Numbered from the stretch's first letter, positions 15,982 through 27,159 are shown. The stretch is DNA of 64,000 nucleotides from DASZRZ01 sp963732925 (GCA_963732925.1 CAVTBJ010000006.1:186001-250000), one strand, 5' to 3'. The notes: generated by a model not told the origin, from the sequence alone. Numbers and translations: made by a program.

Positions 15982-18900
15982 CTAGAACGAGAAGCGCATG
16001 GCGAACTCAAACGTTCTCGGGTCGGTTGCGCCGTTGACACGGCCAAAGGTTGAGCTTCCCACCTGGGTATTCACGCTGGAATACGAAAGATGGTTGAAGG
16101 CGTTGAACATTTCCGCTCGAAAATTGAGATTCAACTGCTCCGTGATGTGGACATCCTTGGCGGCAGTGATATCCCAATTGCTGATTCGCGGACCGTGGAA
16201 TGCAAAGGGTCCGGCGTTCCCAAAGGTTCCCGCCGTTGGAAGCGCGAAAGCGGCAGGATTGAGAAACTGAGTACGGTTCGTATTGGCAAAGGGGTCGCCG
16301 GTCAGATTCGCACGCTGCACAAACCCGGGAGCGTTGCCTCCGTTCACCTGGAAAGAAGCTGCCGGGTCGACACCAACTCCGGCGAGGTCCTGGCTGACAT
16401 AGGCATTCAGCGGCCAGCCCGAGGTGTATTGCGTGATCCCCGTCAGCGACCATCCGCCAAATGCTTTCTTGTACCAGAGGTCCTGATTGCGCCAGAACGG
16501 CAGCGGGTAGTTGTAGCTGACGGTGAGCACTTGCGGCCGGTTGAAAGGAGCCGGACCGTAGTCGCCATGGAGGTTGTAGCTGTCCCTCGGAATGTAGAAG
16601 GCATCATAATCATCGGTCAGGTTCCTCGACCAGGTATACGACACCCTCAGATTACCTTCACCTGCCATCTTCTTCTGCAACTGGGCCTGGAAGGAGTGAT
16701 AGTTCCAAATTCCTCCGTTTGTCAGCCTGTAAATGTCGGCATATCCCGGGTAGGGGCGCAGGGCATTGGCGTTGACGCCGGGATGCGCCTGGATCGTGCC
16801 CACGGGAAGCTGATTAATATCCTGGGAGTAGGTCAAATTCTCGCCGCGCGAACCGGCATAATACACCTCGAGCACGGTACTCGCTCCAAAGGAGCGTTGT
16901 ACCCCGAGAGTCCAGTTCATAATGCGCGGATTTATCAGGCTGGGATCTATCGACCGGGAAACGGTAACTGGGAGCTTCGGGGAGGTTCCGCCTGACGGAT
17001 TACTCACTTGCCCGTTGCGGACCTGCACATTGGAAACAAACGGTGGGTTGGTGCTGGTTCCGTTGGCGACAGTGGTGCGGATTCGTTCGTAAAGAACGCT
17101 GAATCCACCGCGCAAAACGGTAGTTTGGGCTCCCGTCAGGTCGTAGGCAAACCCGATGCGGGGCGAGAGGTTATTGTTATCCGATTGGGTGAGTCCTTTC
17201 GGCTGATTCTGAAAAAGCGCTAGCACCGCTGGATCGTTCCGGATGGATGCCGGGACCAAAACGTCAGCTCGCTTGGGAAAGCCCGAGCCGGGCAGCACCA
17301 GCCCGTTATATGGATTGTAGGTTCCAGGGCGCGCTGGTGATCTGGCCGTTGGCGGTCGAGATGACCGGCGCCTTCGCCGGATCGAAAAGTGACGGGACGA
17401 AATTGGTCCCGTTCGCCAGCGCCAGGTAGGCCGGCGGATCGTACGAGTAGCGCAGTCCCAGGTTAAGCGTCAGGCGCGAATTTACCTTCCAATCGTCCTG
17501 CACATACGGCTCAATATTTGTATAGCGGGCCCACGCCTGGGGAACTACCGCCCCTTCCGTATAGGTGAGAAAGTTGCCCCGCAGCGCATCTGCCAGGGTC
17601 TGGAAGGCAAAGGTGCCATTTAATGCGGGCAGGGAGTCCTGGTTTTTTCGCCCCCGCTGAATGGCAATTCCGGCTTTCAGCGTGTGATTTCCAATCACCT
17701 TCGAGAGATCGTCTTTGATGGTAAAGGTTCGGGTCACGTTATCGAAGGCAAGCGGCGTGGATGTGAAGTTGCTAAACCCACCAATTTGCACGCTCGGAAT
17801 TAGGGTGCTGCAGTTCCCGCTATTCAGGCAGGCAGGCTGTGTCGCACCAAAAATACTTGGGTAGGTCAAACCATAGGTCGCCCGCAGCACGCTTTGCAGC
17901 GTCGTATAGCCCAAAGTCGAATTGGGACGAATATTTTGTTTTTCCGTGATGCGATTTCCAGCGAACCCAAAGGTGGCAGTATTGACCATTGTGGAGTTCA
18001 ACACGGAAGTCCACTGGATTCCGGAATTGAACCCCGGAATTGTGCGGTCGTACAGGAAAACGTCAGGCCCAGTCCCCCCGAGCAGCGTATTGTGGTCATA
18101 CACGAAATGCCCGCTGATTTGATTATTGGCTGTGGCGATGTAGTCGCCCTTGATAATAAATTCATTGACATCGAGCGGGTTCGGCTGCTGAGTACAGAAG
18201 TTCCCGCCAGTGCAGGTTCCCGCGGGGCTTGGCTGCGGATAAAGGTTCACCAGCGCCTGGCCCATCGCATTGGGAGTCTCTCCCGTGTTCAGGACGCCGA
18301 CTCCTTGCCTCTGTGCTAGAGACGGGACATTCAAGGGGACGATGTTGCTGGCTCTTCGGCGCTTAAAATCCTGGCCCACAAAAAAGAACGCTTTGTCTTT
18401 ATCTTTGTTCAGCTTCCCAGGTATGAACGCGGGACCTCCCAGGCTCCAGCCAAAATTGTTGTAGCGCAAGGGCGGCTTCTTGGCTGGGGAATTGAAGGCG
18501 CGTGCCTGAATCGCATCGTTGCGGAAATACTCGTAGCCAGTGCCATGGAAAGCCTTCGTGCCGCTGCGAAGCACCATGGTTTCGGTGGGACCGGCATTCA
18601 AGCCATATTGCGCACTCTGGCTGGAGGAAATGGTCTTGAACTCGGTGATGAAATCGGGCGAGACATTCGTGTAGCTGTTGCTGGTTGGACCACCAGGGTC
18701 TTTGTTGTCAACGTTATTTACCAGGAACGTCGTGGCATCCGGACGGCTGCCGTTCACCGAGAAAGCAGCTGCGTTGTTCCCGTAGGGACCATAGAGCCCC
18801 TGGAAGCTGCTCGAAAAGGTGGGTGAGGTTCCGGGAGCCAATTCCGCAAGCTGTACGTAGTTGCGCCCGTTCAGTTGCAGGACTCAAGGCCTCGCTCGCG

Positions 18901-19304
18901 GTCACCAGATGGCCGACTTCACCCGTCGTGGTTTCCACCTGCAAGGCTTGGGCCTGCACTTCGACCGTCTCCGAAACTTGACCAACCTCCAGCCTGGCAT
19001 TCACGCTAGGCTTGGAACCGACGCTCAAGGTTACGTTTTGGGAAACAAATCTTTTAAACCCGGCCGCGCTCGCCACAATTGTGTAGGTCCCGACGGGAAG
19101 GTTGGGAACAACGTAATACCCTTCAGAGTTCGCCGTCGTATTGCGAGAGGCGCCTGTTCCCTCGTTTGTGACTGTAATGGCGGCGCTGGGAACCGCGGCA
19201 CCTGTGCTGTCGGATACGGTTCCGGAAATTTGTTGCTCGGTTTGCGCACTGGCGGCAACCGCCACCGCCAATACCAGCAACGACGCGAATACTAGGTATC
19301 TCAT
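15982..19304 (-). CDS. TonB-dependent receptor, Oar-like, interrupted by two frameshifts
   Basis: A large outer-membrane receptor. In order: signal peptide (YLVFASLLVLAVAVAASAQT), CarboxypepD_reg-like domain (GTVSDSTGAAVPSAAITVTN), plug domain (LQLNGRNYVQLAELAPGTSP, ATTFLVNNVDNKDPGG), and a barrel ending in FEFAMRFSF. The reading frame breaks near 18880 (just before LQLNGRNYVQ) and near 17327 (just before TYNPYNGLVLPGSGFPKRA). Removing one base at each gives 1107 codons including the stop, a normal length. I judge them assembly errors, but a pseudogene is possible. GGAG nine bases upstream supports the start. It heads the minus-strand locus, so it would import the substrate for the ThuA and DUF1080 proteins downstream. 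Confidence 0.82.
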
Positions 19305-19678
19305 TTGCTTACTCTCCGTTCTGCGGAGCCCAGTTTCGAATGGGCTCTCTTCTGCTGGCGGCTTACGAGATGCCGACGGCTTCCAAGCGGGCGAAGCAGG
19401 GGCAAATTCGGCGTCACGGGATGTTGGTTCAACAAACCGTGCCGAGTCTTTCGCTTTCTTGCGAAAACTTTCGCAATGTTGCGGAAATTAAGTGCAATGC
19501 GGCTGGTGCTTTCCAAAGCGGCTGGATAGGGATTCCCCGGCTCTTACCCCACCTTTGGGCTAGTTATTGCGGTTTTGAAAGTGATATAAGATGGCGCGCG
19601 CACCACAATATGACACGCAATCGGGCTCGCACGAGTTGGACGGCCGGGGAATGTGGCACCCAGACTGTGGACGAGATT
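19305..19678. other. Divergent intergenic region between TonB receptor and AraC regulator
   Basis: About 370 bases separate the receptor start (minus strand) from the AraC-type gene (plus strand). It should hold promoters for both and a binding site for the regulator. I see no strong sigma-70 pair, terminator or clear direct repeat. The reading frame of the regulator stays open upstream to 19340, but that part shows no family similarity and is probably non-coding. Confidence 0.5.
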
Positions 19679-20656
19679 ATGAGCGAACAACAAATCAAAC
19701 GTTCGGTCCGCTTGCCGGACCATTCCTCATCGGTGGGGGCCGAAAGTGGGCACACCGACGCCCGTGCCAACGGAATTGTGGCCTCATCAATTCTGAGCAC
19801 GGCTGCTCCCTGGAGCGACCTGATCACCCTGCGCGCCACCAAAACCGTGCCGGGATGCTGGTTCGAGCAATGCTACTCGGGTTACCGCATCGCCCTTCGC
19901 CAGAAGGGCCCCGTGAGAATACAGTTCAAGCTTTTAGGAGATCGCATTCAAAGCGAAACCTTTGTGCCTGGCGACTTGTGCTTCCTCACCCCGGGAGCCA
20001 TCGAAAGACTCTGCCTGCGTGATTCTGGCGAAGCCTTGCTTGCGACGATTTCTCCCTCATTCATGAGAAACCTGAGTCTCGAAATTGCTGGTAAGGAATC
20101 CATCGAGATCGCCAGCGCGCGTCGCTACCAGGATGTGCAAATTGCGCAAAAGCTTCTGGTTTTAGAGTCCGAATTACGTAATGGCTGCCCCGGTGGAAGA
20201 CTTTATGGCGAATGTATTGTCACCGCGCTGGTCGTACACATTCTCCACCACTATGCACACCTGCAGAACTCCATCCCTCGGTACCGCGACGGCCTCTCGG
20301 CAGCAAAGCTGCAGCGGGTGGTGGATTTTGTTCAGCAGCACATTGAGGAGGACATCGCTTTACAGAAACTTGCCGAACTGGTGCACATGAGCCCGTTTCA
20401 CTTCGTCCGCATGTTCAAGCAAAGGACCGGCGTGACGCCGCACCGCTACTTAACTGCCCAGCGAATTGAGCGCGCAAAAAAATTACTGAAAAACCAGCAT
20501 CTCGCGATAGCGGAAGTCGCCTATGCCGTGGGATTTCCCAGCCAATCCCATTTTACGTTCGTGTTCAGCAAGCTTGTGGGTACTACGCCAGGTGCCTATC
20601 GCCGGAATGTATATCCTGAAATGAGCGCCTCGGCTGCGGCCTCGACGTTGTCTTGA
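19679..20656 (+). CDS. AraC family transcriptional regulator
   Basis: A 325-residue regulator. Residues 30-160 form a sensing domain of AraC type (CWFEQCYSGYRIALRQKGPV, SETFVPGDLCFLTPG). The C-terminal 100 residues are a double HTH: the first helix pair in LQRVVDFVQQHIEEDIALQK, the recognition part LAELVHMSPFHFVRMFKQRT, and the second HTH in AEVAYAVGFPSQSHFTFVFS with the PGAYRR tail. I place the start at 19679 (MSEQQIKRSV); GGACGAG upstream is only a weak ribosome site, and 19609 (MTRNR) is an alternative. It diverges from the receptor/ThuA/DUF1080 locus and is the best candidate for its regulator, probably as an activator in the presence of a sugar. Confidence 0.9.
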   Translation: MSEQQIKRSVRLPDHSSSVGAESGHTDARANGIVASSILSTAAPWSDLITLRATKTVPGCWFEQCYSGYRIALRQKGPVRIQFKLLGDRIQSETFVPGDLCFLTPGAIERLCLRDSGEALLATISPSFMRNLSLEIAGKESIEIASARRYQDVQIAQKLLVLESELRNGCPGGRLYGECIVTALVVHILHHYAHLQNSIPRYRDGLSAAKLQRVVDFVQQHIEEDIALQKLAELVHMSPFHFVRMFKQRTGVTPHRYLTAQRIERAKKLLKNQHLAIAEVAYAVGFPSQSHFTFVFSKLVGTTPGAYRRNVYPEMSASAAASTLS

Positions 20657-20792
20657 GATGGGGGTATTAATACGGCGAACGGACTTTAGAGAGTCGCTCG
20701 GCTTCTTCCCGGCAAGGATTCCTATAGGGTAGGACAATTACCACGAATTTCTGCCGTGACGACCCGGTTGCTTGCCGGGGGTGGATTTGGAA

Positions 20793-22190
20793 TCAGGTTG
20801 TCGTGCTAACCCGATCTTCTGCGAGAGGCAACCATACCTGAAACCGCGTGTCCCCTGGTTTCGAATAGACCTGGATATTTCCGCGGTGCTTCCTTACGAT
20901 CCGCTGAACCATATCCAGACCCAAACCCGTGCCTTCGCCCACACCCTTAGTCGTGAAGAAGGGTTCAAAAATGTGTGACCTTATTTCCGGGGAAATCCCC
21001 GGGCCATTATCGCCAATTTCGACTACCACGCAACCTTTGTCGCGAAATGTGCGCACCCGAAGTGCGCCTTGCCCATTCATCGCATCGACGGCGTTGTCGA
21101 TGATGTTCGTCCAAACCTGATTGAGCTCGCTCCCAAACGAGTTCACGAGGAAAGGGACTGGCTGGTAGTCGCGATGTACCGCAACTCCGCGCTTGAGCTT
21201 ATGATTCAAGATCGTTAGCGTTGTTTCCAGACTCTTGACTACATCGACATCTTGCACCGGCGACTGGTCCATGTAGCTATATTCCTTGATGGCTCGCACT
21301 AGATCAGAAATCCGTGAAGTACTGCTCTCGATCTCGTTTAGAAGGTTCGCAACCTCAACGGATGCCGCAATTCGTACGAGAGCCGCGCGTGCAGTGCCTA
21401 ATTCAAGATTTCCGAACAACGAGTCGAGCTCCTGAGGTTTGATTCCTTGCTGCGCCAGTTCAGCCGATAACTGCCCAAAGTCATTTTGACCGTGGCTGCG
21501 TAATAGAGAGTCGATTTGTTCTTCGAGGTCGATGGCCGTCAGGGCATCCGCCGGCGGCTCTGTCCGTTGTGTGAACGAAATTTCCAAATTCTCAATCTCT
21601 GCCTTTTGAGTCGGCGTCAGTTCACGCCGGCCAAGTTCGTGGCTCGCGTCTTTAATGCGCTTGAGCGTGTCTCGCAGTTGCGCTGCCGCACGTTTCGCGG
21701 CGGCCGCAGGATTGTTGAGCTCATGAGCAAGTCCCGCTGAAAGCTTCCCCAAGCTAGCCAGCCGGTCTCGCTGCTGCTCGATGCGAGTGGCCTCGCGGGC
21801 CCGATCGGTCATCACACCGACGAGACGCTTCATCAGTTCCGGCATTTTATGGGCAAGCTCCGCAAACAGAGAGGAGGGGAAGCGTAACAAGCGGCCATCG
21901 CTGATTGCTCTGCCGGTGACGGTGAATTGCTTCATGCGCGAAAATGGCAGAGCACCCGTGACGTCTCCGACGTTGCCAGGAATCACGACGGCTTCGCCGC
22001 CAAATTCCCCTCGCCACTCAAATTCGCCTTGGAGAAGCACAAACATGGCCTCGGGCGGGTCGCCTTGCTTGGCGTAGACATCCCCCGCCTTCAGCTGCAC
22101 TTCTTTCGACTGGCTGAGGAACCACGCGATCTGATCATCGGGCAGATCGGCGAAGGCCGGAAAGCGCAACAGCTCCTGTGGAGTTGCCAT
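20793..22190 (-). CDS. Sensor histidine kinase with N-terminal cyclic-nucleotide-binding-type domain
   Basis: A 465-residue cytosolic kinase with no membrane segment. Residues 10-125 form a cNMP-binding/CRP-like sensor domain (GDVYAKQGDPPEAMFVLLQG); residues 145-170 hold the H-box (ASLGKLSAGLAHELNNPAAA, phospho-acceptor His156); then a long helical insert, and the ATPase domain with N-box (NQVWTNIIDNAVDAM), G1 (IGDNGPGISPEI), F-box (IFEPFFTTK) and G2 (GEGTGLGLDMV). Its ATG directly follows the stop of the receiver/reductase fusion (TAA then ATG), with AAGG about six bases upstream, so the two are coupled. The kinase probably phosphorylates the receiver of its partner; the ligand is unknown. 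Confidence 0.9.
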   Translation of the reverse strand: MATPQELLRFPAFADLPDDQIAWFLSQSKEVQLKAGDVYAKQGDPPEAMFVLLQGEFEWRGEFGGEAVVIPGNVGDVTGALPFSRMKQFTVTGRAISDGRLLRFPSSLFAELAHKMPELMKRLVGVMTDRAREATRIEQQRDRLASLGKLSAGLAHELNNPAAAAKRAAAQLRDTLKRIKDASHELGRRELTPTQKAEIENLEISFTQRTEPPADALTAIDLEEQIDSLLRSHGQNDFGQLSAELAQQGIKPQELDSLFGNLELGTARAALVRIAASVEVANLLNEIESSTSRISDLVRAIKEYSYMDQSPVQDVDVVKSLETTLTILNHKLKRGVAVHRDYQPVPFLVNSFGSELNQVWTNIIDNAVDAMNGQGALRVRTFRDKGCVVVEIGDNGPGISPEIRSHIFEPFFTTKGVGEGTGLGLDMVQRIVRKHRGNIQVYSKPGDTRFQVWLPLAEDRVSTTT

Positions 22191-23864
22191 TTAGACCTTG
22201 CTCAAATACTGATGAATGAACTGCGCAGCGACTGAACCCTTCTCCGACCCCCGATGCGACTCGCTTTACCGAGCCATGCCGCACGTCTCCGACGGCAAAG
22301 ATCCCCGGAACATTGGTTTCCAGTAGAAAGGGATCGCGGTCGAGAGCCCATCCTTTCGGTCGCTCGCCGTCCCGTATCAGGTCCGGTCCCGGTCCGGATG
22401 AATCCACGGTCATCTCGTTCAACCAGACCGGCGAGCCAGTCGGTGCGTGGGAGGGCTCCAATGAAAATGAACATCGAGCTCGCCGGCACGCGCTCAACCG
22501 TGTTCGTATCCGAGCACAGAACGGAGATCTCTTTTAGTCTCTTGTCTCCGTGAACCTCTGCGACACTGGCGTGCGTCCAGATCTCGATGTTGGGCGTTCG
22601 TTGCTGTCTGGTCAATTAGATACTGCGACATGGTGGCCGTAGGACCATCGCCTCGAACCAGAATCACGACCCGGTAGCATATTTGGCAAAGTTCATGGCT
22701 GCTTGACCAGCCGAGTTCGCGCCGCCAACCACATAGACGATTTCGCCTTTGCACGATAGGGCCTCGGTCGTACCCACCCCCATCGTCGACTCCAGCCCCC
22801 CGCAGCCTATCCACTCCAGCCGCTTCTAACCGCCGCCACTGGACGCCAGTCGAAATGAGCAGCGCATGACACGAAATCTCGCTTCCATCAGCCAACTGGA
22901 TGATGCGGTAGGAACCTTCCGTGCGGACATGAACCGCTTCCTGCGGCGCCAAGATCTCCACTCCAAAGCGCTGGGCTTGCACTACGGCGCGTCGCGCGAG
23001 ATCCCCCCCGCTCAACCCGGTTGGAAACCCAAGATAGTTTTCTATGCGTGAACTCATGCCCGCCTGGCCGCCAGGGGCTTCGCGCTCGACCATTACCGTG
23101 TGCAAGCCCTCCGAAGCACCATACACAGCCGCAGCAAGACCAGCCGGTCCGCTGCCGATGATCGCCAAATCGTAAAAATCGGTCTGCGCCCGCGTGCGCA
23201 GCCCCACTTTCTGCGCAACGTCGGCCGGCAGGCTCTCGAGAAGTTTTGTTCCATCGGGAAACAGGACGATAGGGAGATTCGCCGCTTCTGGCCCAAGCGC
23301 ATCCAGAAGTCTCCTCGTCTCGGGGTCCGCCGCAGAAAGTTCGACGTCGATCCATTGATAGGGAATGTGATTCCTGGCCAGAAAGTCGCGCATCTCGTAG
23401 CTTCGAGGAGACCAGCGAGTGCCAAGAACGCGTATTCCCTCAAAAGTTGGCCGGAAAGATGCCCGCCAATCGTCAAGCAAATCGTCGAGTTGGGGGTAGA
23501 GATGCTCGGCCGGCGGGTCCCAAGGCTTCATGAAGAAATAATTGAGGTTTGCGTCGTTGATGGCGCTAATCGCAGCACTCGTGTCCGCATAGGCGGTCAA
23601 GAGCGCTCGCTTGGCGTCCGGGAAAATCTTCATGCCCTCCTGAAGAAATTCAACCCCGTTCATCCGCGGCATCCGCTGATCTGCAAGCAACAACGCGACA
23701 CTGTCGTTGCGGACCTTCATTTGCTTTAGGGTATCGAGTGCTTTCTCAGGAGAGTCACTTCCAATTATGCGATATTCGGCGCCATACCGAGAGCGAAGGT
23801 CACGCCCGATAGCCCTCAGTACATCGCTATCGTCATCCACGCTGAGCAGAATCGGCTTGGCCAC
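22191..23864 (-). CDS. Response-regulator receiver fused to thioredoxin-reductase-like flavoprotein, with five frame breaks
   Basis: A fused protein of about 556 residues after frame correction. Residues 1-130 are a receiver domain (phospho-acceptor Asp62 in LLLADQRMP; lysine in FFMKPWD), 140-215 a thioredoxin/glutaredoxin-like segment (RVLGTRWSPRSYEMRDFLAR), and the rest a thioredoxin-reductase-like fold: FAD site (AIIGSGPAGLAAAVYGASEG), NAD(P)-site VVGGANSAGQAAMNFA, and GIFAVGDVRHGSVKRVASG. The usual redox CxxC after the FAD half is absent (GAGVDDGVGTTEA region), so it is not a normal disulfide reductase. Frame breaks lie near 22785, 22672, 22611, 22393 and 22227; correcting them gives whole codons and a clean C-terminus (SVAAQFIHQYLSKV). 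It is cotranscribed with the kinase. Confidence 0.85.
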
Positions 23865-23952
23865 GAGTTGTCTCCCCGTTTTTCACAAGACTCAAAAAAT
23901 AGTCGCAAAGCCACCACGTTCTGCCAGACCATCGGGTGACAAGGTGTGCCAG

Positions 23953-24240
23953 CTAAACGCATTGTAATTCTCCCACACCTCGCGCGGCGGAAGTCTCAAT
24001 TCCAGGCATCGTGACGTCGAGGATCAGATACGGGGTCTCTTCGACGCAATCGGAAGAGATAAATTCCTCCGCTGATGAGAAGGCTCGCGCCGAAAAGCCA
24101 AACTCCCGAAGCAAATCAGGCAGCGATTCGCGCACCGACTCATCGTCATCAACTACAGATGGAAGCGGGCGTTTCGCGGCGCTCGCCCCTGGACGGGACT
24201 CCATCCCGAAACAATGCTCCACTCTATAGGGGGCGTCCAT
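23953..24240 (-). pseudogene. Truncated response-regulator receiver domain
   Basis: The translation contains the first half of a FixJ-type receiver: SVVDDDESVRESLPDLLREF, AFSSAEEFISS and the phosphorylation strand YLILDVTMPGI. It then departs from the family (ETSAARGVGELQCV) and stops after about 95 residues; the second half of the receiver and any HTH output are missing. In the next frame an unrelated open stretch (LPPREVWENYNAFSWHTLSP) runs on. Either a deletion or frame errors removed the rest. Start codon uncertain: ATG at 24240 or 24204. It sits upstream of the receiver/reductase-kinase pair on the same strand, so it may once have been a part of that system. Confidence 0.6.
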
Positions 24241-24589
24241 TGTACTTTGGTATTGATTTAATCGCGGTATCAGTCGAACAGGTCCGCTGGGATCTAGGCG
24301 CGGATCTAGTCCTTGCTTAGGCTTTCCAACCGGATGGTTGGCACTGTGGTCATTCCGTGCAGACTGCAGCGACTTTCGAAACCCGGACAGCGGCGTGGAC
24401 GTTCGCAAGAAGGCTGCCGAGCGCGCAACTTCTGACGCGCGCATGGCAGGATAATGTAATCTCGACAGTCACCGTCCTGCCGGATGTTCGGGCGTGCCGT
24501 TTGGATCCGTAACATCGTGGTCGTTTGTTTTTACAGTGACTACCCCAGAACCTTGAAACAGGGCGTAGCGCCGACTTGGGAGCCTAGCC
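24241..24589. other. Intergenic region before the P-type ATPase gene
   Basis: About 350 bases with no gene I can support. It should contain the promoter of the magnesium-type ATPase. A TTTACA-like hexamer lies near 24530, but I see no convincing -10 partner, riboswitch fold or terminator. Confidence 0.4.
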
Positions 24590-27121
24590 ATGTCGCCTAT
24601 CTTGAATGAAGACCGCGCCAGGGTTCTGGGGTTAACAGCCCAGGAAGCCGAAGAACGGCTAAAGCGCTTCGGGCCGAATGAACCTGCGTCCAAAACGCAC
24701 CGTTCTTTCGTTTTCGACCTCTGGCATGCGCTTACGAATCCGCTGGTCCTGATCCTGGTGATTGCCGCAACCGTATCGGCCTTTCTGGGCGAAACAGTAA
24801 ATGCGGCTATCATCGGCGCCATTGTCCTGCTCAGCACCGCAATTGACTTAGGTCAGACTCATCGTTCTCAACGCGCAGTCGAAACTCTGCGCACACAAGT
24901 AGCCCCCACTGCCACTGTTTTGCGGGACGGCGAATGGAAAGAACTTTGGCGGCGTGACGTGGTGCCGGGAGACACGGTCCGACTTTCAGCCGGAGACATG
25001 ATTCCTGCTGATGCGCGCCTCGTGACTGCTCGCGACCTCTATGTTCTGCAAGCATCGTTAACGGGTGAATCGCTCCCAGCCGAAAAAGATGCAACCGGAG
25101 AGCCCGCCTCGGCCAAAGCTGAGGCCCGCAACATGGTCTTCCTTGGCACCTCTGTTGTCAGTGGAACGGCGACAGCAGAAGTCGTGGCCACGGGTCCTCG
25201 GACTGCCTTCGGCGACATTGCGGCCCGCCTGGGCGCGCGTCCGGACGAGACACCCTTCGATCAAGGATTGCAAGAGTTCAGCCAGTTCCTCGCGCGAACC
25301 GTTTTGTTCCTCGTTCTCTTCCTGATTGTCGTCAGCATTGCGCGGCACCGCGACCCGCTCCAGTCGCTGCTGTTTGCGGTTGCGCTGGCCGTCGGCTTAA
25401 CGCCTGAGTTCCTTCCGATGATTAAGTCGGTAGCACTTTCCAAGGGCGCGGTGGTGATGTCCCACAAGAAAGTCATCGTGAAGCATCTTTCCGCCATCGA
25501 GAATCTCGGCAGCCTGGATGTGCTTTGCAGCGATAAGACGGGAACCCTCACCGCTGGAACAATGTCGCTCAACCGCTCTCTCGATCCGCAGGGCAATCCA
25601 TCCCATCGCCCGCTGGAACTCGCGTATCTCAACAGCAAGTTCGAGACGGGCATCCGCAGCCCACTTGATGACGTCATCGCCAGTCAGTCTCCGCCTTCGT
25701 CGAAGATCGGCGATTACACCAAATACGATGAGATTCCATTTGATTTCGAGCGGAGGCGGCTCTCCGTTGTGGTGGGGCAAGGGACCCAGCGGATTCTCAT
25801 CACCAAAGGCGCGCCGGAAGGAATCCTTTCGCTTCTCGGGGGGTACGAGATCGAGGGCAAGATAGTACCGATCAGCGGGGACGCTGCCAAGCGCATCCGG
25901 GAGATTAACAGTGAGCTGAATGGCCAGGGATTCCGTTCGTTGGCAGTAGCGTATGTCGAAGTTCCTGCCCGCGCGGGTTATTCGGTGAACGACGAGAGCA
26001 ACCTGGTTCTAGCCGGTTTTTTGGCATTTTCTGATGAGCCTTTGCCCGACGCTGCCCGGGCTGTGGCTTCTCTGAAGCAGGATGGGGTTGAAATCAAGGT
26101 CATCTCCGGCGATAACGACCGCGTCACCTGCCACGTCTGCACGGCGGTGGGGATCGACCTCGGCCAGGTTGTTACTGGCGACGACATAGAACGGATGACG
26201 GACCCGGCGCTGGCGCACGTCGTGGAGGAGACCCGCGTATTCGCCCGTATTTCACCGGCACAGAAGAACCGGATTCTCCTGGCCCTTAAACACAGAGGGC
26301 ACGCCGTGGGATTTATGGGAGATGGTATCAACGATGCGCCGTCGCTGCACGCGGCCGATGTAGGCATTTCAGTGTCAAGCGCCGTGGACGTGGCTCGGGA
26401 GGTTGCCGACGTGATTCTCGTCGAGCCCGGGCTGGGGGTTCTTCATGATGGCATCGTCGAGGGGCGCAAGGCCTTCGGTAACGTCATGAAGTATTTGTTG
26501 ATGGGAACGAGTTCGAACTTTGGGAATGTGCTTAGCATGGCTGGGGCTTCGCTGTTTCTGCCCTTTCTGCCCATGCTACCCACGCAAATCCTGTTGAACA
26601 ATCTTCTCTACGACTTAGCCCAACTCACGATTCCAACCGATAATGTTGACGATAGTTATCTGAAGAAGCCCCAGCACTGGGAGATCGGTCTGATCCGCAA
26701 TTTCATGGTGTACATCGGGCCGATCAGTTCGATCTTCGACTTCCTGACCTTCTATGTCTTGTTGCACTTCTTCCGCGCCAGCGAGGCGCAATTCCATACC
26801 GGCTGGTTTGTCGAATCCCTGGCAACTCAAACGTTCGTGCTCTTCGTTATCCGTACGGCGAATAATCCACTTCGCAGCCGCCCCAGCAGTCCTTTGATTG
26901 CGACTTGCCTCGCCGCAGTGGCGATCGGGATTTATTTGCCCTTCAGCCCGCTGGCGAGCGTGCTCGGCTTCACCGCGCTGCCCGCGAAGTATTTTGCTTT
27001 TCTTGCCGTAGCGACCGGGGGGTATCTCTTGCTGGTACAAGTTGCCAAACAGCGCCTTCTCCACCACGCTGCGGCAGAAAATGCGGCTACGCCTCGAAAA
27101 AACGCTACAGCCACAGCGTAG
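24590..27121 (+). CDS. MgtA-type (P3B) cation-transporting P-type ATPase
   Basis: An 843-residue inner-membrane pump that couples ATP hydrolysis to cation transport; the MgtA/MgtB subgroup imports Mg2+. Seen: N-terminal cation-ATPase domain (LTAQEAEERLKRFGPNEPAS), actuator domain with TGES at 158-161, the helix-4 signature AVGLTPEFLPMI typical of MgtA, phosphorylation site CSDKTGTLT with Asp315, the hinge GDGINDAPSLHAADVGIS, and about six C-terminal helices. GGGAG eight bases upstream supports the start. MgtA usually has about 900 residues, so this is slightly short at the N-terminus. Assignment to Mg2+ is from signature only; another cation is possible. It stands alone, without a linked regulator of known type. 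Confidence 0.88.
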   Translation: MSPILNEDRARVLGLTAQEAEERLKRFGPNEPASKTHRSFVFDLWHALTNPLVLILVIAATVSAFLGETVNAAIIGAIVLLSTAIDLGQTHRSQRAVETLRTQVAPTATVLRDGEWKELWRRDVVPGDTVRLSAGDMIPADARLVTARDLYVLQASLTGESLPAEKDATGEPASAKAEARNMVFLGTSVVSGTATAEVVATGPRTAFGDIAARLGARPDETPFDQGLQEFSQFLARTVLFLVLFLIVVSIARHRDPLQSLLFAVALAVGLTPEFLPMIKSVALSKGAVVMSHKKVIVKHLSAIENLGSLDVLCSDKTGTLTAGTMSLNRSLDPQGNPSHRPLELAYLNSKFETGIRSPLDDVIASQSPPSSKIGDYTKYDEIPFDFERRRLSVVVGQGTQRILITKGAPEGILSLLGGYEIEGKIVPISGDAAKRIREINSELNGQGFRSLAVAYVEVPARAGYSVNDESNLVLAGFLAFSDEPLPDAARAVASLKQDGVEIKVISGDNDRVTCHVCTAVGIDLGQVVTGDDIERMTDPALAHVVEETRVFARISPAQKNRILLALKHRGHAVGFMGDGINDAPSLHAADVGISVSSAVDVAREVADVILVEPGLGVLHDGIVEGRKAFGNVMKYLLMGTSSNFGNVLSMAGASLFLPFLPMLPTQILLNNLLYDLAQLTIPTDNVDDSYLKKPQHWEIGLIRNFMVYIGPISSIFDFLTFYVLLHFFRASEAQFHTGWFVESLATQTFVLFVIRTANNPLRSRPSSPLIATCLAAVAIGIYLPFSPLASVLGFTALPAKYFAFLAVATGGYLLLVQVAKQRLLHHAAAENAATPRKNATATA

Positions 27122-27159
27122 GGTGCTCAAGGAGATGGCGTGTGCGATGGCCAATCGGA

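Noticed and set aside
17306..18841. Treating the middle of the first TonB receptor as a separate gene
   Set aside because: It lacks a start signal and signal peptide, and its ends continue in other frames as plug and barrel parts of one receptor.
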